Shown here piece by piece: positions 7,365 to 13,845 of a stretch of 57,088 nucleotides of DNA. Numbering within the stretch: the first letter of the stretch is position 1; the number at the start of each line of letters is the position of its first letter. Both the position numbers and the translations under genes were made by a program. This DNA is from a virus: positions 1 to 57,088 of IMG/VR virus record IMGVR_UViG_3300022200_000050, one strand, 5' to 3'. The notes under the pieces were generated by a model. It saw nothing but the letters and a program-made list of their open reading frames with translations. It did no database searches and had not been told where the DNA came from.

Positions 7365-7577
7365 ATGGAAAACAAAGTCAATCACCCAGTACATTACGGA
7401 GGGGAAGATAACCCTTTTGAACCTATTAAGATAATAGAACATTACGACTTAAACTTTATGCTAGGTAATTGTACAAAATATGTGCTTAGAGCAGGCAAGA
7501 AAGGCGATAAACTTGAAGACTTAGAAAAAGCTTTATTTTACTTACAACGAGAAATTGATAATCTGAAAAACAAATAA
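7365..7577 (+). CDS. DUF3310 family protein
   Basis: A 70-aa protein reading NHPVHYGGEDNPFEPIKIIE, then LGNCTKYVLRAGKKGD and DLEKALFYLQREI. The NHPxHY start, the LGNxxKYxxRAGKK core and the LxKAxxYLQREI end define DUF3310, a small phage-enriched domain resembling a nucleotide-metabolism helper but without an established activity. It is the usual length for the family. It follows the previous gene without a spacer. Confidence 0.9.
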   Translation: MENKVNHPVHYGGEDNPFEPIKIIEHYDLNFMLGNCTKYVLRAGKKGDKLEDLEKALFYLQREIDNLKNK

Positions 7578-7578
7578 T

Positions 7579-8118
7579 ATGTCAAAATTTAAAGAATGGT
7601 TTGAAAAAAATTTAATAGTTGGAGGATTCCCTCACGAAGATAATAGAAGGTTTGATGTAAATGAATTTGACTATGTAATTAACGTTTCTGACGAATACTA
7701 CACAAGTCATCATTTATTACTAATTGCCAATAATATAAAGTCATTTTGGTTTCCAATGAACGAATGTAAAAGAGATATTGGCTTAAATTCAATTTATGGA
7801 GCGATGGTAGTTTTATTTGCAGCTGAAAAAAGTAATAGCAGGGTTTATTTGCATTGCCATGCGGGAGTTAATAGAAGTCAAACTGTTAGAGCTGCTTACT
7901 ATTACATGAGAACTGGACACCAGTATGAATCCGATTTAAAGCGAGGTTTTATAAACCAATTATATGCTAATTGTAGTCGTGGTTATTTGCCTCCAATGCC
8001 AGAAATGGAAAGTTTTTTAAACCAAATAAACATGAAACTAAATACCGATTTACAACAAAGACAATTGATGGGTGGTTTTTTAGATACTGCAAAAATTGAA
8101 TCAATAAATAATTTTTAA
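7579..8118 (+). CDS. Cys-dependent protein phosphatase-like protein
   Basis: A 179-aa protein with HCHAGVNRSQT at residues 92-102, matching the HC-x5-R-S/T loop of tyrosine and dual-specificity phosphatases (nucleophile Cys93, phosphate-binding Arg99). Upstream, NLIVGGFPHE and FDYVINVSDEYY fit the start of a dual-specificity phosphatase fold. A Rossmann-like helix precedes the loop. The substrate is unknown: it might be a host phosphoprotein, a phosphorylated RNA end or a nucleotide. The C-terminal 30 residues are extra and polar. It is co-transcribed with DUF3310. Confidence 0.85.
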   Translation: MSKFKEWFEKNLIVGGFPHEDNRRFDVNEFDYVINVSDEYYTSHHLLLIANNIKSFWFPMNECKRDIGLNSIYGAMVVLFAAEKSNSRVYLHCHAGVNRSQTVRAAYYYMRTGHQYESDLKRGFINQLYANCSRGYLPPMPEMESFLNQINMKLNTDLQQRQLMGGFLDTAKIESINNF

Positions 8119-8132
8119 TAAAAACAAATAAT

Positions 8133-8486
8133 ATGGAAATAACAACAAAATTATTAGAAACAATCTATAACAGAGTAGAACAAATTTATTTGGCCAAAAC
8201 CAATAGTACGCCAGACTCAATTGAATTAACTAGTAACGGTGATTTTTATTGTAACGAATCGTGGAGTACCTCATATGGAGGAATCGATTATAGAAGTGAA
8301 ATAGTTACTGCGGAAGATTTAACTACCGATTTAGACGAGCTAATTAAAATACGTAAAGATAAAGAAGAGGTAGAAAGACAAGAGCAAGAAAAACGCCAAA
8401 AGGAAAATAATGAACGATATAAACAAGAGGAAAAAATAAAAAGATTTGCGGAGTTTGAAAAATTAAAAAAAGAATTTGGTTGTTAA
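8133..8486 (+). CDS. Hypothetical protein with charged helical C-terminus
   Basis: A 117-aa protein starting MEITTKLLETIYNRVEQIYL. Residues 1-70 look like a small alpha/beta domain. Residues 70-117 are a highly charged helix (KEEVERQEQEKRQKENNERYKQEE) likely to form a coiled coil. Such proteins are common in Bacteroidota phages and uncharacterised. Confidence 0.68.
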   Translation: MEITTKLLETIYNRVEQIYLAKTNSTPDSIELTSNGDFYCNESWSTSYGGIDYRSEIVTAEDLTTDLDELIKIRKDKEEVERQEQEKRQKENNERYKQEEKIKRFAEFEKLKKEFGC

Positions 8487-8515
8487 ATTAATCCAAATAG
8501 TATAAAATAAAAATA

Positions 8516-8887
8516 ATGAATAAAGAATTTGTTAGCTATGAACAGGCATTAGCTCTTAAAGAATTAGGATTTGACGAACTTTGTTTTGGATATTGGAAAT
8601 CTAAAAACTGGCTAATCCAAGAAAAAACAAGAACTGATGGATATACACATGCTGACCAAGAATGTTCAGCACCACTATACCAACAAGCATTTAGATGGTT
8701 TAGAGAGAAGTATGGATTATATCATTCAATAGGATTAGATAATTCATTGGAAAATGATGTTAATTGTGATTATCAAATAATAAACCACAGCCAATCAATA
8801 TCAGAATTTGAAACAGATTTTAAAACCTACGAAGAAGCAGAACTTGAATGTCTTAAAAAATTAATAGAAATAGTAAAAAACAAATAA
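8516..8887 (+). CDS. Conserved phage hypothetical protein (QAFRWFREKYGL family)
   Basis: A 123-aa protein with SYEQALALKELGFDELCFGYW at the start, CSAPLYQQAFRWFREKYGLY in the middle and FKTYEEAELECLKKLIEIVK at the end. I recognise this layout as a very widespread but uncharacterised protein of Bacteroidota phages and prophages. It is a good marker that the host belongs to that phylum. Confidence 0.85.
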   Translation: MNKEFVSYEQALALKELGFDELCFGYWKSKNWLIQEKTRTDGYTHADQECSAPLYQQAFRWFREKYGLYHSIGLDNSLENDVNCDYQIINHSQSISEFETDFKTYEEAELECLKKLIEIVKNK

Positions 8888-8889
8888 AC

Positions 8890-10104
8890 ATGGCGAATAA
8901 CAAAAAATCTAGGTGGGCGATTTATGAGGAGGCAATAAAAGAAATTATTATTGAAAAGAATTTAGAATCAGACACCGAAATTGCAAGACAGGTTTGTCAA
9001 AAACTAAAACTTACACTTGAAAATAGTGAATTAAGAGAGTTTAGAAAGTATATTCTTAGAAATAAACGAAGAATACTAGACGACCACGAAGGCATTTACG
9101 ATGCAACGGAAGAATTGAACGTAGATTTTGGGAACGTTAAACACATGTGGCTTAAAAATAAAACCGCTAGTTTGTTTATTAAGAATCCTAATTTTATAGA
9201 AGAAGGCGAAACAGAACCTAAAGAAATAGACTTTCTATCAATATTTAAGGATAAAATAGAACCTATTAGCCTAGCATCTACTCCAACTAAAATGGATGGC
9301 TTTGATAGATTTATTTACACAGACGTTCACGTTGGAATGTGTGTAGATAAAGATGGCTTTGCATTGTACGAAGGCAAGTGGGATGAGGAAGAGTTAAATA
9401 ATAGGTTAGCAATATCCCTTAAATGGATATTAGAACATAAAAAGTTTAATACGTTGTATATCAGTGATTTAGGGGATTATATGGACGGTTGGGACGGCAT
9501 GACAATTCGTAGAGAACACCATTTACCGCAGAATATGGATAACCAAATGGCTTTTGATGTAGGATTAAGGTTTAAGATTAAAATGATTGACAGCCTAATT
9601 CCTTATTACGACAAGATTGTTTGTAATAATATTACCGATGATAACCATAGCGGTTCATTTGCCTATATAGTTAATTCAGCATTTAAAGCTTACATTGAAA
9701 TAAAATACCCTAATAAGGTTACAGTAAACATACAGCGTAAGTTTATGGACTACTATATGGTTATGGATAAATTCTGTATAATTGAGTGTCACGGGAAAGA
9801 TGGCGGCACAATGAAGTTTGGTCTTAAGCCGCAAATAAATGATAAAATTATAAAAACTATTTCTCATTTTATTGACGAGAACTTCTTATACAAAAAAAAT
9901 GTTATTATAGAGTTTGATAAAGGAGATAGTCATCAATCACTTATAGATAAATCTTGCAGTAAAAAGTTTCAGTACCATAACTTTCCAAGCTTTGCTCCTC
10001 CATCAAATTGGGTGAAAATCAACTTTAACAACAGTATGAGTGGCTTTACTTTTAGGAACTATTATTTAAACGGGCAAGTTAGTAATCACGATTATATTTT
10101 TTAA
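8890..10104 (+). CDS. Calcineurin-like metallophosphoesterase with N-terminal DNA-binding-like region
   Basis: A 404-aa protein. Residues 1-65 are helical and resemble a helix-turn-helix (EIARQVCQKLKLT...). The phosphoesterase motifs follow in order: TDVHVGM (Asp145, His147), SDLGDYMDG (GD at 195-196), ITDDNHSG in place of GNHD (Asn252, His253), ECHGKD (His301) and GDSHQS (His348). These supply the two-metal site of the family. The relation is to phage exonuclease- or nuclease-like members, not protein phosphatases, but the substrate cannot be read. The next gene starts 3 bases after its stop. Confidence 0.85.
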   Translation: MANNKKSRWAIYEEAIKEIIIEKNLESDTEIARQVCQKLKLTLENSELREFRKYILRNKRRILDDHEGIYDATEELNVDFGNVKHMWLKNKTASLFIKNPNFIEEGETEPKEIDFLSIFKDKIEPISLASTPTKMDGFDRFIYTDVHVGMCVDKDGFALYEGKWDEEELNNRLAISLKWILEHKKFNTLYISDLGDYMDGWDGMTIRREHHLPQNMDNQMAFDVGLRFKIKMIDSLIPYYDKIVCNNITDDNHSGSFAYIVNSAFKAYIEIKYPNKVTVNIQRKFMDYYMVMDKFCIIECHGKDGGTMKFGLKPQINDKIIKTISHFIDENFLYKKNVIIEFDKGDSHQSLIDKSCSKKFQYHNFPSFAPPSNWVKINFNNSMSGFTFRNYYLNGQVSNHDYIF

Positions 10105-10107
10105 CCT

Positions 10108-10413
10108 ATGATTATACCTTCTTCCTTCCAACTTCTAGGACAAACGATTGAGATTATTATTGATAACGAATACTGCCATAAGAATAAGTGTTACGGTCAG
10201 TTTATACCTTTCGAGAATAAGATAATAATTGCTAATAAATATAAGAGTAAAAAGGTTTGGGTTGATTATAAAACTGAAATTATTGATAGCACGTTTTTTC
10301 ATGAGATGATGCATTGCCTGTTATTCTACGCTGATAGTAAAAGTTGGCTTGATGAGAAGTTAGTAGATAAACTTGGTAATTTCCTTCATCAATATATGAT
10401 AAGTAAAAAATAG
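10108..10413 (+). CDS. Small putative zinc metallopeptidase (HExxH)
   Basis: A 101-aa protein with TFFHEMMHCLLFY; His65-Glu66-x2-His69 is the zinc-binding HExxH motif. The preceding strand NKIIIANKY and the compact size are typical of phage minigluzincin-like proteins. A third zinc ligand may be Glu or Asp in the following helix. Possible jobs include cleaving a host repressor or processing a phage protein; no substrate can be inferred. Confidence 0.75.
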   Translation: MIIPSSFQLLGQTIEIIIDNEYCHKNKCYGQFIPFENKIIIANKYKSKKVWVDYKTEIIDSTFFHEMMHCLLFYADSKSWLDEKLVDKLGNFLHQYMISKK

Positions 10414-10483
10414 GTATTATAGTAAGAAGATAAGGTTAAACATGACATTTAGAATATAAAACATAATTTGTTAATTAAAAAGA

Positions 10484-10519
10484 TTTAATTAGTTATTATG
10501 AATTAAATTAATACTTTTG
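10484..10519 (+). promoter_or_regulatory. Upstream-box promoter for 10541-10906
   Basis: TTTAATTAGTTAT (10484-10496), exactly 15 bases, then TACTTTTG (10512-10519). The box is identical to that of the recombinase promoter. A possible 5-codon leader peptide (MKYIK) begins at 10524. Confidence 0.7.
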
Positions 10520-10540
10520 TGATATGAAATACATTAAATA

Positions 10541-10906
10541 ATGACACGCAAAGAAACTATAATCACTTTAAATAACGAATATAATCGTATTTGCAACGCT
10601 TATGTAGACGAATTTGTAAAGAAACAAGGTTACGAATTTGATTACTGGGTATCAAGTGAAGTAGGTGGGATAGCAAGTTTTATTGAACAGTATTATTTTA
10701 ATATGGAGGATATAGCTTACGATATGAATAATAACAAACCTAAAGGGAAGATATTTAGTTGGCAAGATTATAACATAAAGAACGATACCCAATGGACTTA
10801 TTCTCAATACTGTAAAGGTTTAAGACGTAGACACAAAAAAATAGAAGATAAAGAAAATCCTTGTCAGGTAACGCTAACTCATAATGGAGTAGTAGTGAGT
10901 AGATAA
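10541..10906 (+). CDS. Hypothetical protein, 121 aa
   Basis: Begins MTRKETIITLNNEYNRICNAYVDEFVKKQGYEFDYWV. The features are an N-terminal helix, a GGIASFIEQYYFNMEDIAYDMNNNKPKGKIFSWQDY segment and a basic region (GLRRRHKKIEDK). I recall similar proteins in Bacteroidota phages but no function. It has its own promoter and is followed directly by the first tRNA-like element. Confidence 0.7.
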   Translation: MTRKETIITLNNEYNRICNAYVDEFVKKQGYEFDYWVSSEVGGIASFIEQYYFNMEDIAYDMNNNKPKGKIFSWQDYNIKNDTQWTYSQYCKGLRRRHKKIEDKENPCQVTLTHNGVVVSR

Positions 10907-10912
10907 ATAATT

Positions 10913-10998
10913 AGTCAGGTGGCGGAAGTGGTATACGTTATAGGGTTGAGGCGTGTTAACTACCTATATTTTTACATGTTCGAATCATGTTCTGACTG
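10913..10998 (+). tRNA. tRNA-like element with an overlong anticodon arm
   Basis: The acceptor strands AGTCAGG (10913-10919) and TCTGACT (10991-10997) pair over 7 positions with one G-T. T8 and G9 follow, then a Leu/Ser-like D-arm (GCG, loop with GG, CGT). The T-arm is textbook: ACATG, loop TTCGAAT, CATGT (10974-10990). The anticodon arm is abnormal. ATAGG (10940-10944) pairs with CCTAT (10963-10967), enclosing 18 bases that form a further GTTGA/TTAAC stem with loop GGCGTG. No standard 7-base anticodon loop is present. CCA is not encoded. It may be a degenerate tRNA, a tRNA-like RNA, or a class II tRNA that I have folded wrongly. Confidence 0.6.
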
Positions 10999-11045
10999 AC
11001 TTTGGGTTGGTTATCACTATACAACGAATAGAGGAAGTGTAAATA

Positions 11046-11118
11046 TCGGAATGTCGTATAATGGCAATTACACTACCTATGAGAGGTAGAAAATGAGGCT
11101 CAATTCCTTGCTTCCGAC
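11046..11118 (+). tRNA. Second tRNA-like element, imperfect
   Basis: Acceptor TCGGAA pairs with TTCCGA (11046-11051 and 11112-11117). The D region GTATAATGGCAATTAC has the familiar GTA/TAC stem with GG in the loop. CTACC and GGTAG form a perfect anticodon stem with loop TATGAGA, and TGAGG/CCTTG with loop CTCAATT forms a T-arm. Oddities are the position-7 mismatch, A instead of U at position 33, C54 in the T-loop and an extra base before the D-arm. The identity is therefore unclear, and it may be non-functional. Confidence 0.45.
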
Positions 11119-11134
11119 TAAATTAAATAAAACT

Positions 11135-11338
11135 ATGAACACGCCACAAGAAGAAGCAGATAATTTAATAGAATTATTCTCTCAAACATCGGAAAAAATA
11201 AGTGATTATAGTAGAATAGAATACCCAACAGCAGTATTACACGCAAAGTTATGTGTAAGTAAAATGCTTTCAAATACAGGCTCAGACAGGGCTTATTTAC
11301 ATTACAGTGAAGTACAAGAAATTTTAGAAAATATATAA
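11135..11338 (+). CDS. Small hypothetical protein, KExAxELVE family
   Basis: A 67-aa protein starting MNTPQEEADNLIELFSQTSE. The frame is open from 11093, but that part overlaps the tRNA-like element, so the ATG at 11135 is chosen. AVLHAKLCVSKML and YLHYSEVQEILENI match in position the AKxCAxxxVDEI and YWxEVKxEI segments of the product of 286-519. Function unknown. Confidence 0.68.
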   Translation: MNTPQEEADNLIELFSQTSEKISDYSRIEYPTAVLHAKLCVSKMLSNTGSDRAYLHYSEVQEILENI

Positions 11339-11339
11339 C

Positions 11340-11576
11340 ATGGTAAGAAAAATACTAGGGTACTTGCAAATTCTGCAAATAGTATCAAACGAAAAAAGAC
11401 ATAAGGAAGGCTTAAAAAGATTAGGTGAAGGATATTTTAACGCATATAGATTCAACCCTTACAATCCGCTTAGTTATGTAGCATTAACTATAATAATAAT
11501 AACAGCTATTTTAATGTTTGGATTTGTAGGAATGTGGAAAGAAATGGAAATAACCAACCCTTTTAAATGGCACTAA
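11340..11576 (+). CDS. Small single-span membrane protein
   Basis: A 78-aa protein with a basic N-terminal half (SNEKRHKEGLKRLGEG) and one hydrophobic segment, about residues 46-64 (YVALTIIIITAILMFGFVG). The basic half would remain cytoplasmic. It overlaps the next upstream-extended frame slightly. No family recognised; a holin is possible but the basic N-terminus is not typical. Confidence 0.62.
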   Translation: MVRKILGYLQILQIVSNEKRHKEGLKRLGEGYFNAYRFNPYNPLSYVALTIIIITAILMFGFVGMWKEMEITNPFKWH

Positions 11577-11587
11577 ATAATAATAAA

Positions 11588-12010
11588 ATGAAAAGTAAAA
11601 ACGATTTTAACACGCAAGAAGAATACAGACAGTATTTATTTACATACTACTGCCCAACATGCCTATTATCCGTTAGTCAAAGTGGCTTAGGAGGAACTAA
11701 TCAGTACGTTGCTGCTACTAACTTAGCTAAGGAATTAGTAGATGCAGTAGCACCCTTAGAAAAGGATATTCCACACCCAATGAAAGCCATAAAACCTACG
11801 GAACATTTACTAGAAGAAATAGCTTCTCAAAACAGTAGGAATAAAATAGAAGCTTTGCAAAGGATTTCTGACAGGTATATTCCTCAAAAAGAAGTAGATA
11901 AGTTAGTAGAAGCTAACAAAAGATGGTACGAAATGCATATAGAGATAAAAGGAACAGGAAGTAACAGAACAACCACTACTAACCCAGAAGTAGAAGGAGA
12001 TATGTCGTGA
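11588..12010 (+). CDS. Hypothetical protein, 140 aa
   Basis: Starts MKSKNDFNTQEEYRQYLFTYYCPTC (a longer frame begins at 11567 inside the previous gene). It has a single CPTC pair, a helical EEIASQNSRNKIEALQRISD region and a polar Thr-rich tail. The C-terminus overlaps the next gene by 4 bases. No family recognised. Confidence 0.62.
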   Translation: MKSKNDFNTQEEYRQYLFTYYCPTCLLSVSQSGLGGTNQYVAATNLAKELVDAVAPLEKDIPHPMKAIKPTEHLLEEIASQNSRNKIEALQRISDRYIPQKEVDKLVEANKRWYEMHIEIKGTGSNRTTTTNPEVEGDMS

Positions 12011-12219
12011 GGGACTGCTATAATTGCAAATTAAAGCTACCATTATTCTTATTTGGTAGCTCAAAAAGCCCGGTTAAATGGTGCTGTAATAAAGCCTATG
12101 TATGTAAAGTATGTAACTTTATATTAGCCAAAGATAGGGTAGTAAGAAGGCAAGATGGCAAATTCGTAGTAATAAAATTAAGTTTAAAAGAAAGAATACA
12201 AGAATTATGGAAGAACTAA
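12007..12219 (+). CDS. Small Cys-rich putative zinc-binding protein
   Basis: A 70-aa protein with a probable GTG start at 12007 that overlaps the upstream stop in a GTGA arrangement. DCYNCKLKLPLFLF and a later CCNKAYVCKVCNFI give two Cys pairs spaced as in a zinc ribbon. Similar small CYxC-KLPL proteins occur in Bacteroidota phages. The function is probably nucleic-acid or protein binding, but this is not shown. Confidence 0.68.
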   Translation: MRDCYNCKLKLPLFLFGSSKSPVKWCCNKAYVCKVCNFILAKDRVVRRQDGKFVVIKLSLKERIQELWKN

Positions 12220-12443
12220 CAGAAAAAGCAGAAATATTAAGTAAAAAACTTATTATAACAATCACTCAAGATAGCGATTGCGTAGAAGGTGGAGACTTAG
12301 GTCAATTCCTGAGTATAGAATCAGAAGAAGATGGAGGCGGAGGTGCTTTCTTTATTATGAAAACCGAAAGATGGTCTTTTAACGATTTTGAAGAACTTAT
12401 TGAAACCTTAAATTTGTATAAAAATAATTACGATAAACTATGA
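12207..12443 (+). CDS. Hypothetical protein, 78 aa, acidic
   Basis: Begins MEELTEKAEILSKKLIITIT. The core GGGGAFFIMKTERWSFNDFEELIETLN resembles a small phage protein family with a GGGG-F-I-x-TERW signature. It overlaps the previous gene by 13 bases and the next by 4. Function unknown. Confidence 0.68.
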   Translation: MEELTEKAEILSKKLIITITQDSDCVEGGDLGQFLSIESEEDGGGGAFFIMKTERWSFNDFEELIETLNLYKNNYDKL

Positions 12444-12598
12444 AAGTAAATATATTATGGGATTGGACAGACTTTGGAATTATGTTCAGAATAGTTAAAG
12501 GTATGGGATATTCAAATTATTATTCATTTGTTGACATCCAAATTGGTTGGTTAAATATTTGGATAGAAGTTTTTAAAAGAAAAATAAATAAAATATAA
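12440..12598 (+). CDS. Small hypothetical protein, Trp-rich, 52 aa
   Basis: Begins MKVNILWDWTDFGIMFRIVKG and ends IGWLNIWIEVFKRKINKI. The start overlaps the upstream stop by 4 bases, and the TAA overlaps the next ATG, so the coding call rests on tight packing at both ends. It is amphipathic rather than clearly membrane-spanning. Function unknown. Confidence 0.65.
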   Translation: MKVNILWDWTDFGIMFRIVKGMGYSNYYSFVDIQIGWLNIWIEVFKRKINKI

Positions 12599-12792
12599 TG
12601 GAAGAAGGAAAATTAAAAATATCATTCAAGGCACATGGAATTAAGCAAGTTGCTACAATGAGTGATGCGGCAGGACTAGAAGAAATATACAACGCAATAA
12701 ACGCAATGCTGATAGGTATGACATTTCATCAAGACCAAATAGACAATCATATTTTAGAATTAGCAGAAAACATAAGAATGAATGAAGACTAA
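12598..12792 (+). CDS. Hypothetical protein, 64 aa
   Basis: Begins MEEGKLKISFKAHGIKQVATMS and is followed by two helices with LEEIYNAINAMLIGM. Overlaps both neighbours (1 base upstream, 11 downstream). Soluble, small alpha/beta protein, no family recognised. Confidence 0.62.
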   Translation: MEEGKLKISFKAHGIKQVATMSDAAGLEEIYNAINAMLIGMTFHQDQIDNHILELAENIRMNED

Positions 12793-12997
12793 AACAGCAG
12801 TAGCGCAGCTAATAACCTACATGAAGGCTAACCAATACTTTATAGGTAATAACTTAAACACAGAGTTTCAGAGATTCCTTCTAATAGAAGAGCAGGACTT
12901 AAAGAACGCTTATGCACAGGGAACTTACGATGAGGGAGCAATAGCCACAGAAGAAGACTGTAATAACTATTTTAAAGAAAACTTTACACAAGAATAA
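12782..12997 (+). CDS. Hypothetical protein, 71 aa
   Basis: Begins MKTKTAVAQLITYMKANQYFIGN, mostly helical, ending DCNNYFKENFTQE. Small helical proteins of this layout are frequent in Bacteroidota phages. It overlaps the previous gene by 11 bases and is followed after one base by the next. Confidence 0.65.
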   Translation: MKTKTAVAQLITYMKANQYFIGNNLNTEFQRFLLIEEQDLKNAYAQGTYDEGAIATEEDCNNYFKENFTQE

Positions 12998-12998
12998 A

Positions 12999-13217
12999 AT
13001 GACACCAATATATTTCCAACCAAAAGGAATTAACCCGAAATACTGCGAAGTAGGTATGATTTCAGAGACAGACCCTGATTACATTTGGTACTTAGATGAA
13101 CCTTGTAAAATTTTAATAAGTGAAGTTAAGATTATAGACAAGGAGAATGTATTTTATAATAAAAAAAGTAGAAATTGCGAAATAATAAACAGAAAAAATG
13201 GAACTACCAATATTTAA
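12999..13217 (+). CDS. Hypothetical protein, 72 aa
   Basis: Begins MTPIYFQPKGINPKYCEVGMI; predicted beta-rich with PDYIWYLDEPCKILISEVKII. It overlaps the next gene by 20 bases. No family recognised. Confidence 0.6.
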   Translation: MTPIYFQPKGINPKYCEVGMISETDPDYIWYLDEPCKILISEVKIIDKENVFYNKKSRNCEIINRKNGTTNI

Positions 13218-13572
13218 ACAACTTCTTAGCAAAATTAAGAAAACAGACGATACTATTGACGTATTATACAAATATATTAACATAACTACCATTACAGAGG
13301 AGTACAATGCTATAATAGCACTTTTACTAGAGCATTACTATGGAGAAGATGCTAACGAATGGATAGGTTGGTATTTGTACGAGAAAAATGGAGATAAGGA
13401 CATGAAAGCTTTCGATAAATACGGCAAAGAGATATGTAGGAACGAGAAAGAGCTTTGGAAGTTATGCGAGGAAGCAAGAGCCGTAAAACTTGATTACAAA
13501 GAGAAAATACTAATGACAGATACTGAAAAAGAAGCTATGTTTGAATCAATGATTAAAAATATGGCGAATTAA
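13198..13572 (+). CDS. Hypothetical protein, 124 aa
   Basis: Begins MELPIFKQLLSKIKKTDD. The core EYNAIIALLLEHYYGEDANEWIGWYLYE followed by AFDKYGKEICRNEKELWKL resembles an uncharacterised Bacteroidota phage protein family. It ends the operon that starts at 11135; the next feature is a small-RNA promoter 6 bases after its stop. Confidence 0.68.
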   Translation: MELPIFKQLLSKIKKTDDTIDVLYKYINITTITEEYNAIIALLLEHYYGEDANEWIGWYLYEKNGDKDMKAFDKYGKEICRNEKELWKLCEEARAVKLDYKEKILMTDTEKEAMFESMIKNMAN

Positions 13573-13577
13573 AAAGA

Positions 13578-13613
13578 TTTAATTAGGAATTGATTTTAGA
13601 ATACCTATATTTG
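13578..13613 (+). promoter_or_regulatory. Upstream-box promoter of a putative small RNA
   Basis: TTTAATTAGGAAT (13578-13590), exactly 15 bases, then TATATTTG (13606-13613). There is no start codon in a useful position downstream before the terminator at 13672, so the product is probably an RNA of about 90 bases. Confidence 0.65.
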
Positions 13614-13703
13614 CTCTTGTGTTGAAGGAGTAGTTCTCATAATCTATTCCTGATAATTTGTTTTGTAATATAATCCCTCGATTTACTTCGAGGGATTTAT
13701 TTT
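13614..13703 (+). ncRNA. Putative small RNA with two hairpins
   Basis: This stretch lies between a promoter (13606-13613) and an intrinsic terminator, and has no convincing reading frame. Hairpin 1 pairs GGAGTAG (13627-13633) with CTATTCC (13644-13650), one G-T. Hairpin 2 is the terminator, AATCCCTCGA (13672-13681) with TCGAGGGATT (13688-13697), followed by TATTTT. TCTATTCC in the 3' arm of hairpin 1 is an exact complement of GGAATAGA (13756-13763) in the next leader, so it could act on that transcript. Expression is inferred only. Confidence 0.55.
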
Positions 13704-13707
13704 AAAA

Positions 13708-13743
13708 ATAAATTTGGATTCTAAAATAATTGTTTTATATTTG
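13708..13743 (+). promoter_or_regulatory. Promoter of the leader and DNA-binding protein gene
   Basis: TATATTTG (13736-13743) preceded after 15 bases by ATAAATTTGGATT (13708-13720), which matches 9 of 13 positions of the TTTAATTAGGAAT box. It lies just after the small-RNA terminator. Confidence 0.55.
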
Positions 13744-13845
13744 TAGAACAATTAGGGAATAGAGTCTTAATTTTAATTGAATTTTTTTTGTATATTTATA
13801 TTTAAAAAAAAAGCTCCGAGACTCTATTTCTTGGGGCTTTTTTTT
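13744..13845 (+). promoter_or_regulatory. Attenuator-like leader with alternative pairing
   Basis: A terminator hairpin (AAGCTCCGAG 13811-13820 with CTTGGGGCTT 13830-13839, then eight T) ends exactly at the ATG at 13846. Earlier in the leader, AATAGAGTCT (13758-13767) is the exact complement of AGACTCTATT (13819-13828), which covers the top of the terminator stem and its loop. Pairing of the two would compete with terminator formation, as in attenuators. What signal would decide the outcome cannot be read. No short leader peptide stands out. Confidence 0.55.
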
